The notes under the pieces are model-generated. The model saw only the letters and a program-made list of their open reading frames with translations, searched no databases and had not been told where the DNA came from. Shown here in pieces: positions 18,763 through 27,470 of a DNA stretch of 64,000 bases. The stretch spans positions 4,437,501 to 4,501,500 of the forward strand of contig NZ_CP087190.1 in NCBI RefSeq assembly GCF_024749165.1, read 5' to 3'. Numbering within the stretch: position 1 is the first letter of the stretch; every line of letters starts with the position of its first letter. A program made the translations under genes and the position numbers. The stretch comes from Pseudomonas sp. B21-023. GTDB taxonomy: Bacteria; Pseudomonadota; Gammaproteobacteria; Pseudomonadales; Pseudomonadaceae.

Positions 18763-19455
18763 ATGCAGCATACCGTCTCGCCGGTCGGCATCGTTCGCTC
18801 CTGCTTCAAGGAGAAGTTCGCCATCCCGCGCCAGCCCCAGCTGGCGCCGGCTGCCCGTGGCGTGCTGGAGCTGCTGCCGCCCTTTGACCAGGGCGATGCC
18901 GTCGAAGGCCTGGAACAGGTCAGCCATGTGTGGTTGCTGTTCCTGTTCCACCAGGCACTGGAAGACAAGCCACGCCTGAAGGTACGCCCACCGCGCCTGG
19001 GCGGCAACAAGAGCATGGGGGTGTTCGCCACCCGGGCAACCCATCGGCCCAACGGCATCGGCCAGTCGGTGGTACGCCTGGAAGGCGTCGAACCGGGGCG
19101 CCTGCTGCTGTCAGGGATCGATCTGCTGGACGGCACCCCGGTGCTGGATATCAAGCCTTATGTGCCGTATGCGGACAGCGTCGCCGAGGCATCGAACCTG
19201 ATGGCCAGTGATGCACCAGAGCCGATCAGCGTGCAATGGAGCGAGGGCGCACTGCCTCAGGCCCGCACCCACGCACTGCGCCTGGGCGAACCGCTGGTCG
19301 AGCTGATCGACCAGTGCCTGGCCCAGGACCCACGCCCAGCCTACCAGGTGCCGCCGCCCGAGCGGGTCTATGGGGTGAAGTTCTGGGATGTGCAGGTGCG
19401 CTGGCATTATCCGCAACCGGATGTGATCCGGGTGCTGGAGGTGGCGCCGGAGTGA
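18763..19455 (+). CDS. trmO: tRNA (N6-threonylcarbamoyladenosine37-N6)-methyltransferase, TrmO
   Basis: 230-residue TsaA/TrmO-type beta-barrel methyltransferase: N-terminal PVGIVRSCFKEKFAIPRQP, SHVWLLFLFH, and the SAM-binding signature GVFATRATHRPNGIGQSVVRL (first 20 residues of the motif at about 87-107), then DLLDGTPVLDIKPYVPYADS. TrmO methylates t6A37 of tRNA-Thr for ACY decoding. The C-terminal extension (YQVPPPERVYGVKFWDVQVR) is normal for the family. Confidence 0.93.
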   Translation: MQHTVSPVGIVRSCFKEKFAIPRQPQLAPAARGVLELLPPFDQGDAVEGLEQVSHVWLLFLFHQALEDKPRLKVRPPRLGGNKSMGVFATRATHRPNGIGQSVVRLEGVEPGRLLLSGIDLLDGTPVLDIKPYVPYADSVAEASNLMASDAPEPISVQWSEGALPQARTHALRLGEPLVELIDQCLAQDPRPAYQVPPPERVYGVKFWDVQVRWHYPQPDVIRVLEVAPE

Positions 19456-19477
19456 TCCGGTCTGGTTGCGGGCCCTA

Positions 19478-19504
19478 TCGCGGGGCAAGTCGCTTGCCCC
19501 GCGA
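19478..19504. repeat. REP-like hairpin after trmO
   Basis: TCGCGGGGCAAG pairs over 12 bases with CTTGCCCCGCGA, three-base loop. It is a shortened REP relative of the element at 13311-13378. Confidence 0.75.
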
Positions 19505-19540
19505 CAGGACCGACACGGCAAACCTTTTCTCCGAGCATAA

Positions 19541-19567
19541 AAAAACGCAGGCAAAGCCTGCGTTTTT
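19541..19567. terminator. Bidirectional terminator between trmO and fpr
   Basis: A 12-base stem (AAAAACGCAGGC / GCCTGCGTTTTT, loop AAA) between convergent genes gives a T run on both strands. Confidence 0.93.
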
Positions 19568-19584
19568 CATTCATGCCGCTGGCC

Positions 19585-20364
19585 TTACTTCTCGACGAAC
19601 GCTCGCTCGATCAGGTAATCGCCCGGCTCACGCATACGTGCAGAGATCTTCAGGCCAAAGCTGTCCAGCACTTCACTGGTTTCATCGAGCATGCTCGGGC
19701 TGCCGCAGATCATCGCCCGGTCGTCCTGCGGGTTGATCGGTGGCAGGCCGATATCGCTGAACAGCTTGCCGCTGCGCATCAGGTCGGTCAGGCGCCCCTG
19801 GTTTTCGAAAGGCTCGCGGGTCACGGTCGGGTAGTAGATCAGTTTGTCGCGCACAGACTCACCGAAGAACTCGTTCTGCGGTAGGTGCTCGGTGATGAAC
19901 TCGCGGTAGGCTACTTCGTTCACGTAGCGAACGCCGTGTACCAGGATCACTTTCTCGAAGCGCTCGTAGGTCTCCGGGTCCTGGATGACGCTCATGAACG
20001 GCGCAAGGCCGGTACCGGTGCTCAGCAGGTACAGGTGCTTGCCTGGGTTCAGGTCGTCCAGCACCAGGGTGCCGGTGGGCTTCTTGCTGATGATGATCTC
20101 GTCGCCTTCCTTCAGGTGCTGCAGCTGGGAGGTCAGCGGACCATCCGGCACCTTGATGCTGAAGAACTCCAAGTGCTCTTCCCAGTTCGGCGAGGCGATG
20201 GAGTAGGCGCGCATGAGCGGACGGCCGCTGTCCTGCTGCAGGCCGATCATCACGAACTGACCGTTCTCGAAGCGCAGGCCCGGATCACGGGTGCACTTGA
20301 AGCTGAACAGAGTGTCGTTCCAGTGGTGCACACTGAGGACACGTTCGTGGTTCATGTTGCTCAT
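19585..20364 (-). CDS. fpr: Ferredoxin-NADP+ reductase, Fpr
   Basis: 259-residue FAD flavoprotein of the bacterial subclass. FAD site RAYSIASPNWEE (about 51-62), NADP site LLSTGTGLAPFMSV and C-terminal FVEK, where the aromatic/Lys end is typical. It shuttles electrons between NADPH and ferredoxin or flavodoxin and helps the response to superoxide. ATG 20364 follows CAGGAG. It is divergent from finR, whose product activates fpr in P. putida (published for this pair). Confidence 0.96.
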   Translation of the reverse strand: MSNMNHERVLSVHHWNDTLFSFKCTRDPGLRFENGQFVMIGLQQDSGRPLMRAYSIASPNWEEHLEFFSIKVPDGPLTSQLQHLKEGDEIIISKKPTGTLVLDDLNPGKHLYLLSTGTGLAPFMSVIQDPETYERFEKVILVHGVRYVNEVAYREFITEHLPQNEFFGESVRDKLIYYPTVTREPFENQGRLTDLMRSGKLFSDIGLPPINPQDDRAMICGSPSMLDETSEVLDSFGLKISARMREPGDYLIERAFVEK

Positions 20365-20484
20365 CGATGGGGCTCCTGAAGGAAAACGCGGCGCGCGCAA
20401 GACGCGCAGTTGCGCGATAGTTTAGGGGCAGCGACAATATCTGTTAACTGAATTATCAAGATATGTGTTATCGGTTATATAGAT
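20365..20484. promoter_or_regulatory. Divergent fpr/finR control region
   Basis: 120 bases between the divergent starts, AT-rich in 20440-20484 (TATCTGTTAACTGAATTATC and a following GATATGTGTTATCGG). LysR regulators bind such regions; the exact FinR site cannot be fixed by eye. Confidence 0.5.
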
Positions 20485-21411
20485 ATGCGATTCACACTTC
20501 GTCAGCTCCAGGTCTTTGTCGCCGTCGCCCAGCACCAGAGTGTGTCCAGGGCCGCGGGCGTACTGGCCTTGTCGCAATCTGCGGCAAGCACCTCGATCAC
20601 CGAACTGGAGCGCCAGTCCAGCTGCCAGCTGTTCGACCGTGCCGGTAAACGCCTGAGCCTCAACGCCCTGGGCCATCAACTGTTGCCCCAGGCCGTGGCG
20701 CTGCTCGACCAGGCCAAGGAAATCGAAGACCTGCTCAACGGCAAGTCGGGGTTCGGCTCGCTGGCCGTCGGCGCCACCCTGACCATCGGCAACTACCTGG
20801 CCACCTTGCTGATCGGCAGCTTCATGCAGGTGCATCCGGAAAGCCAGGTCAAACTGCACGTGCAGAACACTGCGCATATCGTGCAACAGGTTGCCCATTA
20901 CGAAATTGACCTGGGTCTAATCGAAGGCGACTGCAACCACCCCGATCTGGAGGTGCAGCCCTGGGTGGAGGATGAACTGGTGGTGTTCTGCGCGCCGCAG
21001 CATCCGCTGGCCAAAGCCGGCCATGCCGATATCGAGCAGCTGTCCCATGAAGCCTGGATCCTGCGCGAACAAGGCTCGGGCACCCGCCTGACCTTCGACC
21101 AGGCCATGCGTCATCATCGCGCCAACCTGAACATCCGCCTTGAGCTGGAACATACCGAAGCAATCAAACGGGCCGTGGAGTCGGGGCTGGGTATCGGCTG
21201 CATCTCGCGCCTGGCCCTGCGCGACGCTTTCCGCCGCGGCAGCCTGGTACCGGTGGAAACTCCGGCACTGGACCTGTCGCGGCAGTTCTACTTCATCTGG
21301 CACAAGCAGAAGTACCAGACTTCGGCCATGCGCGAGTTCCTCGAGCTGTGCCGCAGTTTCACCGCTGGCGTGCAGCGCAGCGACGAGATCGTGCTGCCGC
21401 CGATCGCCTGA
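20485..21411 (+). CDS. finR: LysR-family regulator FinR
   Basis: 308 residues. N-terminal winged HTH (MRFTLRQLQVFVAVAQHQSV, then SRAAGVLALSQSAASTSITE) and a LysR substrate domain (LAVGATLTIGNYLATLLIGS onward). Divergent placement next to fpr identifies it as FinR, the activator of fpr under oxidative stress in P. putida. The start codon lies at the end of an AT-rich leader without a strong RBS. Confidence 0.9.
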   Translation: MRFTLRQLQVFVAVAQHQSVSRAAGVLALSQSAASTSITELERQSSCQLFDRAGKRLSLNALGHQLLPQAVALLDQAKEIEDLLNGKSGFGSLAVGATLTIGNYLATLLIGSFMQVHPESQVKLHVQNTAHIVQQVAHYEIDLGLIEGDCNHPDLEVQPWVEDELVVFCAPQHPLAKAGHADIEQLSHEAWILREQGSGTRLTFDQAMRHHRANLNIRLELEHTEAIKRAVESGLGIGCISRLALRDAFRRGSLVPVETPALDLSRQFYFIWHKQKYQTSAMREFLELCRSFTAGVQRSDEIVLPPIA

Positions 21412-21414
21412 ACG

Positions 21415-21780
21415 TCAGCCGAGCAGGATCACGCCCCAGACCAGCGCGACCATGCTCATGGCCACCAGTTGCGCGGCACTGCCCATGTCCTTGGCGTTCT
21501 TCGACAAGGGGTGACGGTCGAGGGAGATACGATCGATCGCCGCCTCCACCGCCGAATTGAGCAGCTCGACGATCAGCCCCAGCAAGCAAACGGCGATAAG
21601 GATCGCCCGTTCGGCGCGGCTCACCGGCAGCCAGAAGGCTGTGGGGATCAACAGCACGTTGACCAGCACCAGCTGGCGAAACGCGGCCTCACCCTTGAAC
21701 GCGGCACGCAGGCCGTCCAGCGAGTAGCCGGCGGCATTGAAGATACGTTTGAGGCCGGTCTGGCCCTTGAATGGCGACAT
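21415..21780 (-). CDS. dgkA: Diacylglycerol kinase
   Basis: 121-residue integral membrane kinase with three helices. The family signature is in LLGLIVELLNSAVEAAIDRI (E-x-x-N-x-A-x-E-x-x-x-D, about 66-85), which holds the catalytic Glu and metal ligands. It recycles diacylglycerol to phosphatidate. It ends 3 bases from finR in the convergent orientation. Confidence 0.95.
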   Translation of the reverse strand: MSPFKGQTGLKRIFNAAGYSLDGLRAAFKGEAAFRQLVLVNVLLIPTAFWLPVSRAERAILIAVCLLGLIVELLNSAVEAAIDRISLDRHPLSKNAKDMGSAAQLVAMSMVALVWGVILLG

Positions 21781-21857
21781 GTGTGTCAGTCACTTCACCG
21801 AAAAAAGGCCAGCAGGCTAGTTCAACCGCAGTCAAAAAAGCGTGAAGGCGCAGGGAT

Positions 21858-22508
21858 TTAGCTGGCCGAAACCGATTCAAGTTGTTGCAACAACAGCGCG
21901 GCCTGGGTCCGGGTACGAACGCCCAGCTTGCGGAAGATCGCCGTAACGTGAGCCTTGATGGTTGCTTCCGAGACACTCAGCTCATAGGCGATCTGCTTGT
22001 TCAGCAACCCTTCGCAGACCATGGTCAGCACGCGGAACTGCTGCGGGGTGAGACTGGCCAGCCCTTCGCTGGCGGCCTTGGCCTCGGCAGACACGTCAAC
22101 CTTCTCGAACGCCTGCGGCGGCCACCAGACATCGCCGTCGAGCACATTGCGCACGGCTTCCTGGATCTTGCTCAGCTCGCTGGACTTGGGGATGAAACCG
22201 CTGGCGCCAAATTCGCGGGACTTCACCACGACGGCCGCCTCTTCCTGGGCCGAGACCATCACCACCGGGATCTGCGGGTATTGGCCACGCAGCAGCACCA
22301 GCCCGGAGAAACCATAGGCACCGGGCATGTTCAGGTCCAGCAGGACCAGGTCCCAGTCGGCTTTTTCGGTCAGGCTGGTTTCCAGTTCGGCGATGCTCGC
22401 CACCTCGACCAGGCGCACATCCGGGCCCAGGCCGAGGGTAACGGCCTGGCGCAGTGCGCTACGGAACAGTGGGTGGTCATCGGCAATCAGGATTTCGTAT
22501 GTGGCCAT
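21858..22508 (-). CDS. erdR: NarL/LuxR-type response regulator, ErdR-like
   Basis: 216 residues: receiver domain with acidic pair D10-D11, phospho-acceptor D58 (DLVLLDLNMPG) and the conserved Lys in GFIPKSSE, then a LuxR/NarL HTH (LTPQQFRVLTMVCEGLLNKQ, ATIKAHVTAIFRKL). Synteny with dgkA matches P. aeruginosa PA3604 (ErdR), which acts in ethanol oxidation control; the exact name is by synteny. The ATG at 22508 starts the receiver domain directly; longer readings add unrelated residues. Confidence 0.88.
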   Translation of the reverse strand: MATYEILIADDHPLFRSALRQAVTLGLGPDVRLVEVASIAELETSLTEKADWDLVLLDLNMPGAYGFSGLVLLRGQYPQIPVVMVSAQEEAAVVVKSREFGASGFIPKSSELSKIQEAVRNVLDGDVWWPPQAFEKVDVSAEAKAASEGLASLTPQQFRVLTMVCEGLLNKQIAYELSVSEATIKAHVTAIFRKLGVRTRTQAALLLQQLESVSAS

Positions 22509-22765
22509 CGATCTAGGGATCCTGTTCTGTACCAGGCGCAGGGGGTACGGGAGACGCCTGGCGGGTAACTCATGGCGCGAACGGCAGGGCCGCCGGCCGG
22601 GATGGCACGGCGAAGTCCGGGGGAACAGCAGCTTCGTCGTGCCCGAAGCGGCGCCAAGGATGCCGAGCACGCCCCGGGTGGTCAAGCCAATTGCCCGGTC
22701 GTCCCCGCCTACCCTGGCTGCCAGCCCCGACAGTATGTACCAATCCGCCGCGCCTGCCCCTTGGA

Positions 22766-23476
22766 CTATAGGAAGGTATGCAAACGCTGGTGGACCTCGT
22801 CCTGCTCATCCAGCGCCAGGCGCCGCTTGCCGCTGAGGTAGTGCAAGCTGAACACATCCAGGTAGGCATCCAGGGCCTGCGAGGCCTGGCTGTCGCCGGC
22901 CAGCTCCAGACACATGGCGGCGACTTCGGCGGTACAGAAGTGGTCGTCACGCTTGGAGCGGCGCAGGCGGTAGCGCGACATCTGCTCGGCCTGCAGGCTC
23001 AGCACCGGGAAACGGTCGAGATAAGGGCTCTTGCGGAACATCTTGCGCGCCTCGGTCCAGGTGGCGTCGAGCAGGATGAACAGCGGGCGCTTGCCCGGTT
23101 CGCGCAGCACCTCGCTGACCACACGGTCCTCTTTGACGAACTCGCCGGGGAAGACGATGTAAGGCTGCCAGCGCGGATCGTCCAGCAACGCCAGCAGGCC
23201 TTCGTCCACCGAGGTACGCAGCCAGCCGAAGGCGGAGGTATCCTCGATCACGTCGGCAATCAGCCACCCCGTGTTGGTCGGCTTCAGTGGCTCGGTGTCA
23301 TGCATCAGCAGGCACATGCCGGCGTCTGCCGGCACCCGCGGTTTCCACGCGCACAGGCAGTGCGTGGCGATCACCCGGCAATCCGGGCAGCGCTCGGCTC
23401 GCGAGCCGCGGGCGACAAAGGGTTTGATGCTGCGCGCCAGGCGCTCGGCGCGCAGCCGCGCTACCGCGTGGCTCAT
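22766..23476 (-). CDS. tapT: DTW-domain tRNA-uridine aminocarboxypropyltransferase
   Basis: 236 residues with an N-terminal Cys cluster (C30-P-D-C33, C40-L-C42), probably binding zinc, and the DTW signature LLDATWTEARKMFRKSPYL (D137-A-T-W140). Family members (TapT/YfiP) transfer the aminocarboxypropyl group of SAM to uridine 47 of tRNA. The start at 23476 (MSHAVARLRAERL) is chosen from the family-like N-terminus. Confidence 0.88.
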   Translation of the reverse strand: MSHAVARLRAERLARSIKPFVARGSRAERCPDCRVIATHCLCAWKPRVPADAGMCLLMHDTEPLKPTNTGWLIADVIEDTSAFGWLRTSVDEGLLALLDDPRWQPYIVFPGEFVKEDRVVSEVLREPGKRPLFILLDATWTEARKMFRKSPYLDRFPVLSLQAEQMSRYRLRRSKRDDHFCTAEVAAMCLELAGDSQASQALDAYLDVFSLHYLSGKRRLALDEQDEVHQRLHTFL

Positions 23477-23690
23477 GGCTGCAGGCCTTGGCAGGAAGAT
23501 GGAAGGGGCACGACGACGACTCGGTAAAAACAAAACGCGAGTCTACCAGAGCACGCGTCATTTGCCGTGCAGCCCTTACGGCCGCTCCTTTATAATCAGC
23601 GGCTCAGGCGGCCGGGGAACCCCAGCAGTTTCATGGAACGCCGCCCGCCGGCGCAGGTCAAAGCGCCAGTCATCGAACCAGGAGAGATTC

Positions 23691-24110
23691 ATGCTGCGTC
23701 TTATCGTCCCGACCCTGAGCCTGTTGCTCGCCCTGCCCCTGGCCGCCCAGGCTGCCTCCAAGCAGGAATACGAGCTGACCCAGATGCTGCAGAAGGTCGC
23801 CAAGGAAAGCAGCGTCGGTACCCCCCGGGCCATCAACGAAGACATCCTCGACCAGGGCTATACCGTCGAAGGCAAGGCGCTGGTCAATCACCTGAGCGTG
23901 CGCCAGGAGCATGCGCAAGGCATGCAGGCCAACCCCGCGCAGGTGCGCAGCCAGCTGGGTGACAGCGTTTGCCGTAACAATGGTTACCGTCAGCTGATGT
24001 CCAAGGGCGCGGTGATGGTCTACCGCTTCACCGTGTACAAGACCAACCAACCGGTCATGGACCAGGCATTCGACGCTGCCAGCTGCGCGGCTGGCAACAA
24101 GAAGAAGTGA
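23691..24110 (+). CDS. Secreted PA3611-like protein (quorum-sensing-regulated virulence factor family)
   Basis: 139-residue precursor with signal peptide MLRLIVPTLSLLLALPLAAQ-AA and a small helical/beta mature domain containing two Cys (C94, C132) that could form a disulfide. Similar to P. aeruginosa PA3611, named from its quorum-sensing regulation and known structure but without a defined activity. CAGGAGAG precedes the ATG. Confidence 0.82.
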   Translation: MLRLIVPTLSLLLALPLAAQAASKQEYELTQMLQKVAKESSVGTPRAINEDILDQGYTVEGKALVNHLSVRQEHAQGMQANPAQVRSQLGDSVCRNNGYRQLMSKGAVMVYRFTVYKTNQPVMDQAFDAASCAAGNKKK

Positions 24111-24111
24111 C

Positions 24112-24336
24112 TCAGGCCAGCTGATCGCTGTCTCTGGCGCGCCGCTGCTCATCATCGGCGCGCAACTCGGCCAACAGGGCCAGCAGGTAAGGCGAGTGCC
24201 CCTCGCCCCCCTGCAGCCGACGCAAGCACTCCCCCTCCAGGCTCAGGTGATGAACCTTCGCCTCGCGCTCGAGCAACTGCAACAGTTGCCCGTCCACCTC
24301 GATCACCAGCCGGTGCATACCGCCACCTCGCTGCAT
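24112..24336 (-). CDS. Small hypothetical protein
   Basis: 74 residues (MQRGGGMHRLVIEVDGQLLQ...), a short beta strand followed by charged helices (LLEREAKVHHLSLEGECLRR), reminiscent of a small ribbon-helix-helix antitoxin-like fold but without a clear family. A second start at 24318 with GAGGTGG upstream is equally possible (68 residues). The stop lies one base from the end of the convergent PA3611-like gene. No toxin partner is adjacent. Confidence 0.5.
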   Translation of the reverse strand: MQRGGGMHRLVIEVDGQLLQLLEREAKVHHLSLEGECLRRLQGGEGHSPYLLALLAELRADDEQRRARDSDQLA

Positions 24337-24621
24337 CACTCTTCCGCCTCCAGTTAACCAAAGCGCTGCCATCATCGGATCCAGTCTGACAGGCGGTATT
24401 GCACGCCTGTGGCGGCACGAGTGCGCCCCAGCGTCTAGATTGATAACGAGTACCCATAACAACGACAACGCGATGGAACTGCCACTGCAACAATGGCCTT
24501 GAAGGCCTACTGCAACGCTCGGGGGCACACTCGAGCCACAGCAGCCAGCGACACACGCAGTGTCGCGGCCGGGACCTGCCATCGACCCGGTCAGAGGTTT
24601 TGCTGCAGAAGGAGACGTTGA

Positions 24622-25740
24622 ATGCCTTACCAATCGAACGAGCTGCTGTTTAACCACTTCAGGGACCACGGCATCGACCTGAGCAAGATCGACGAGCAAC
24701 TGCAACTGGTTGCCCCGAACAGCCCCAACCTGCCGCTGTACCGCGACATGCTGCTGACCGTGCTGCGCATGGCCCACGACGACCGCAACCGCTGGAACGC
24801 CAAGATCACCCTGCAGGCCCTGCGTGAGCTCGACCATTCGTTCCGCACCCTCGAGCATTACAAGGGGCGGCGCAAAGTCACCGTGTTCGGCTCGGCACGA
24901 ACGCCGTTGGAGCACCCCATGTATGCGCTGGCCCGGGAGCTGGGCGCAACGCTGGCACGTTCCGACCTGATGGTGATCACCGGCGCCGGAGGCGGCATCA
25001 TGGCCGCCGCCCACGAAGGCGCCGGCAGCGATCACAGCCTGGGTTTCAACATCACCTTGCCCTTCGAGCAACATGCCAATGCCACCGTCAATGGCACCGA
25101 CAAGCTGCTGCCGTTCCATTTCTTTTTCATTCGCAAGCTGTTCTTCGTCAAGGAGGCCGATGCGCTGGTGCTCTGCCCGGGAGGCTTCGGCACCCTTGAT
25201 GAGGCGCTGGAAGTACTCACCCTGATCCAGACCGGCAAGAGCCCGTTGGTTCCGGTGGTGCTGCTCGACTCGCCCGGCGGTAGTTTCTGGCAGGATGCCC
25301 TGGCCTTCATCAGCCGCCAACTGGAAGAGAACCGCTACATCCTGCCCAGCGACCTCAAGCTGGTACGCCTGGTGCACAGTGCCGACGAGGCGGTGGAGGA
25401 AATCAACCAGTTCTACAGCAACTACCACTCCAGCCGATGGCTGAAGAACCAGTTCGTCATCCGCATGCACCACCCCTTGAGCGAGGCCGCGCTGCATGAC
25501 GTGGAGGAAGGTTTTGCCGACCTGCGCCTGAGCGGCAGGTATCACCAGCAGCCTGACAGTGGCGCGGAGCACGAAGAAGGCAACTTCAGCCACCTGACAC
25601 GCCTGACCTTTGCCTTCAACGGCCGTGACCAGGGTCGCCTGCGCGAACTGGTGGACTTCATCAACCTGTCGGAGAACTGGGCCAAACCCCAGCCAATGCA
25701 CACCACCCAACGAGCCCGGGAAGCCCTGCGGGTGAACTGA
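24622..25740 (+). CDS. LOG-family (TIGR00730) nucleotide-processing protein
   Basis: 372 residues with a Rossmann-type core. VTVFGSAR (about 89-96), MVITGAGGGIMAAAHEGA and the LOG signature PGGFGTLDEALEVLTLIQTG (P-G-G-x-G-T-x-x-E). LOG proteins hydrolyse nucleoside 5'-monophosphates to free base and ribose phosphate (cytokinin-activating in plants, PpnN-like in bacteria). The N-terminal ~85 residues and a C-terminal extension are additional to the minimal 190-residue LOG. RBS AAGGAGA. Confidence 0.88.
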   Translation: MPYQSNELLFNHFRDHGIDLSKIDEQLQLVAPNSPNLPLYRDMLLTVLRMAHDDRNRWNAKITLQALRELDHSFRTLEHYKGRRKVTVFGSARTPLEHPMYALARELGATLARSDLMVITGAGGGIMAAAHEGAGSDHSLGFNITLPFEQHANATVNGTDKLLPFHFFFIRKLFFVKEADALVLCPGGFGTLDEALEVLTLIQTGKSPLVPVVLLDSPGGSFWQDALAFISRQLEENRYILPSDLKLVRLVHSADEAVEEINQFYSNYHSSRWLKNQFVIRMHHPLSEAALHDVEEGFADLRLSGRYHQQPDSGAEHEEGNFSHLTRLTFAFNGRDQGRLRELVDFINLSENWAKPQPMHTTQRAREALRVN

Positions 25741-25747
25741 ACGCAAA

Positions 25748-25793
25748 ATGGCCCACATGGCTGGCCCCAGTCGGGGTCAGCCATGTGGGCCAT
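25748..25793. terminator. Long inverted repeat between LOG gene and recX
   Basis: A near-perfect 21-base-pair stem (25748-25768 with 25773-25793, one G-U pair) and a 4-base loop, placed between convergent genes. There is no real T run, so it may act as a structural barrier or transcript-end stabiliser rather than a classical terminator. Confidence 0.75.
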
Positions 25794-25809
25794 CAATGCT
25801 GGTCACGCT

Positions 25810-26280
25810 TCAATAATCGTCAAGATCGCGCCCGCTGAGCAGCCGACCGATCATTTCCATGGAAAACCCACGGTAGGCGAGAAAGCGCGTTTGCTGTGCG
25901 CGGCTGCGCGGGTCATGGGGGAGTTGCCCAGAGAACTTGCGCTGCCACACCTCTTTCAACCGCACCGCCCAGTCCACTTCGCTGTCACGCAGTGCCTGGT
26001 CGATATCGCCTCGGTCCAGACCTCGCTGGCCAAGCTCCTCACGGATACGCCCAGGGCCATAGCCTGAGCCGGAACGATAGCGTATGAAGCTTTCAAGGTA
26101 GCGGGCCTCGCTGAGCAGCCCCTCCTCGGCAAGCCGATCAAGCGCGGGCTCGATCAACTCATCGGTAGCACCGCGTTGACGCAGCTTGCGGGTCAGCTCC
26201 ACGCGACCATGCTCGCGGCGTGCGAGCAGGTCCATGGCTGTCCGCCGAACGGCGACGGGGGTGTCGAGTACGACGGACAT
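25810..26280 (-). CDS. recX: Recombination regulator RecX
   Basis: 156 residues, all helical, with the RecX three-helix repeats (AMDLLARREHGRVELTRKLR, then GLLSEARYLESFIRYRS and GYGPGRIREELGQRGL). It modulates RecA filament growth. It starts 9 bases after recA stop, so the two are co-transcribed under the recA LexA box. Confidence 0.95.
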   Translation of the reverse strand: MSVVLDTPVAVRRTAMDLLARREHGRVELTRKLRQRGATDELIEPALDRLAEEGLLSEARYLESFIRYRSGSGYGPGRIREELGQRGLDRGDIDQALRDSEVDWAVRLKEVWQRKFSGQLPHDPRSRAQQTRFLAYRGFSMEMIGRLLSGRDLDDY

Positions 26281-26289
26281 GGAGGCAGA

Positions 26290-27366
26290 TCAATAACCGG
26301 CGTCGGCGTCAGCCAGATCATCGGCATCGGCTTCGGCGGCACCGGCCTTGGCGGCCGCTGCTGCAGCGGCGGCGGCACCGGCGGTCAGCAGCTTGTCGCG
26401 AATCTGCTTCTCGATCTCGCTACCAATGGCCGGGTTCTCTTGCAGGTACTTGGCGGCGTTGGCCTTGCCCTGACCGATCTTGTTGCCCTGGTAGCTGTAC
26501 CAGGCACCGGATTTTTCAACCAGGCCTTGGGAAACACCCAGGTCGATGATTTCGCCGTTGCGGTAGATGCCCTTGCCGTAGAGGATCTGGAACTCGGCCT
26601 GGCGGAACGGCGGCGAGACCTTGTTCTTGACGATCTTGACGCGAGTTTCGCTACCGACCACCTCATCACCTTCCTTGACCGCGCCGGTACGGCGAATGTC
26701 CAGGCGCACGGAGGCGTAGAACTTCAAGGCGTTACCGCCGGTGGTGGTTTCCGGGCTACCGAACATCACGCCGATCTTCATACGGATCTGGTTGATGAAG
26801 ATGACCAGGCAGTTGGCGTTCTTGATGTTACCAGTGATCTTGCGCAGCGCCTGGGACATCAGACGGGCCTGCAGGCCGACGTGCATGTCGCCCATCTCGC
26901 CTTCGATCTCGGCCTTGGGAACCAGCGCGGCCACGGAGTCGACGATGATCACGTCGACGGCGTTGGAGCGCACCAGCATGTCGGTGATTTCCAGGGCCTG
27001 CTCGCCGGTGTCTGGCTGCGAGACCAGCAGGTCGTCGACGTTGACGCCCAGCTTGCCGGCGTATTCAGGGTCGAGGGCGTGTTCGGCGTCGACGAAAGCG
27101 CAGGTGGCGCCGTTTTTCTGGGCTTCGGCGATGACCGACAGGGTCAGCGTGGTTTTACCCGAAGACTCCGGACCGTAGATCTCGACGATACGGCCTTTCG
27201 GCAGGCCGCCAATGCCCAGGGCGATGTCCAGGCCCAGCGAACCGGTGGAGATGGCGGGGATCGCCTGGCGCTCGTGGTCGCCCATGCGCATGACCGCGCC
27301 TTTGCCGAATTGGCGTTCGATCTGACCCAGGGCCGCAGCCAAGGCGCGCTTCTTGTTGTCGTCCAT
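26290..27366 (-). CDS. recA: Recombinase RecA
   Basis: 358 residues. Walker A GPESSGKTT at 65-73, Walker B VDVIIVDSVAAL, the L2 region around RMKIGVMFGSPETTTGGNAL and a usual acidic C-terminus (DADDLADADAGY) preceded by an Ala run. It performs strand exchange and, as a filament on ssDNA, stimulates self-cleavage of LexA, UmuD and phage-type repressors such as the one at 57439-58185. Start MDDNKKRAL with GAGGA upstream. Confidence 0.99.
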   Translation of the reverse strand: MDDNKKRALAAALGQIERQFGKGAVMRMGDHERQAIPAISTGSLGLDIALGIGGLPKGRIVEIYGPESSGKTTLTLSVIAEAQKNGATCAFVDAEHALDPEYAGKLGVNVDDLLVSQPDTGEQALEITDMLVRSNAVDVIIVDSVAALVPKAEIEGEMGDMHVGLQARLMSQALRKITGNIKNANCLVIFINQIRMKIGVMFGSPETTTGGNALKFYASVRLDIRRTGAVKEGDEVVGSETRVKIVKNKVSPPFRQAEFQILYGKGIYRNGEIIDLGVSQGLVEKSGAWYSYQGNKIGQGKANAAKYLQENPAIGSEIEKQIRDKLLTAGAAAAAAAAAKAGAAEADADDLADADAGY

Positions 27367-27409
27367 TGAAATCCTCACGTGTTCGACGTGGCCCTGACGG
27401 CCGAAATAA

Positions 27410-27425
27410 CTGTATAAGTAGCCAG
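27410..27425. promoter_or_regulatory. LexA box of recA
   Basis: On the gene strand CTGGCTACTTATACAG (CTG-N10-CAG), 44 bases upstream of the recA start. Confidence 0.85.
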
Positions 27426-27470
27426 TATTATTCCACAGGGATTCGTTTCCGCAAACCCCCGTCGGGCGAA

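Noticed and set aside
24337..25758. Long upstream extension of the small 24112-24336 reading through the LOG gene
   Set aside because: It is antisense to the LOG gene, which carries clear catalytic motifs; only the 3' 74 codons lie outside it.
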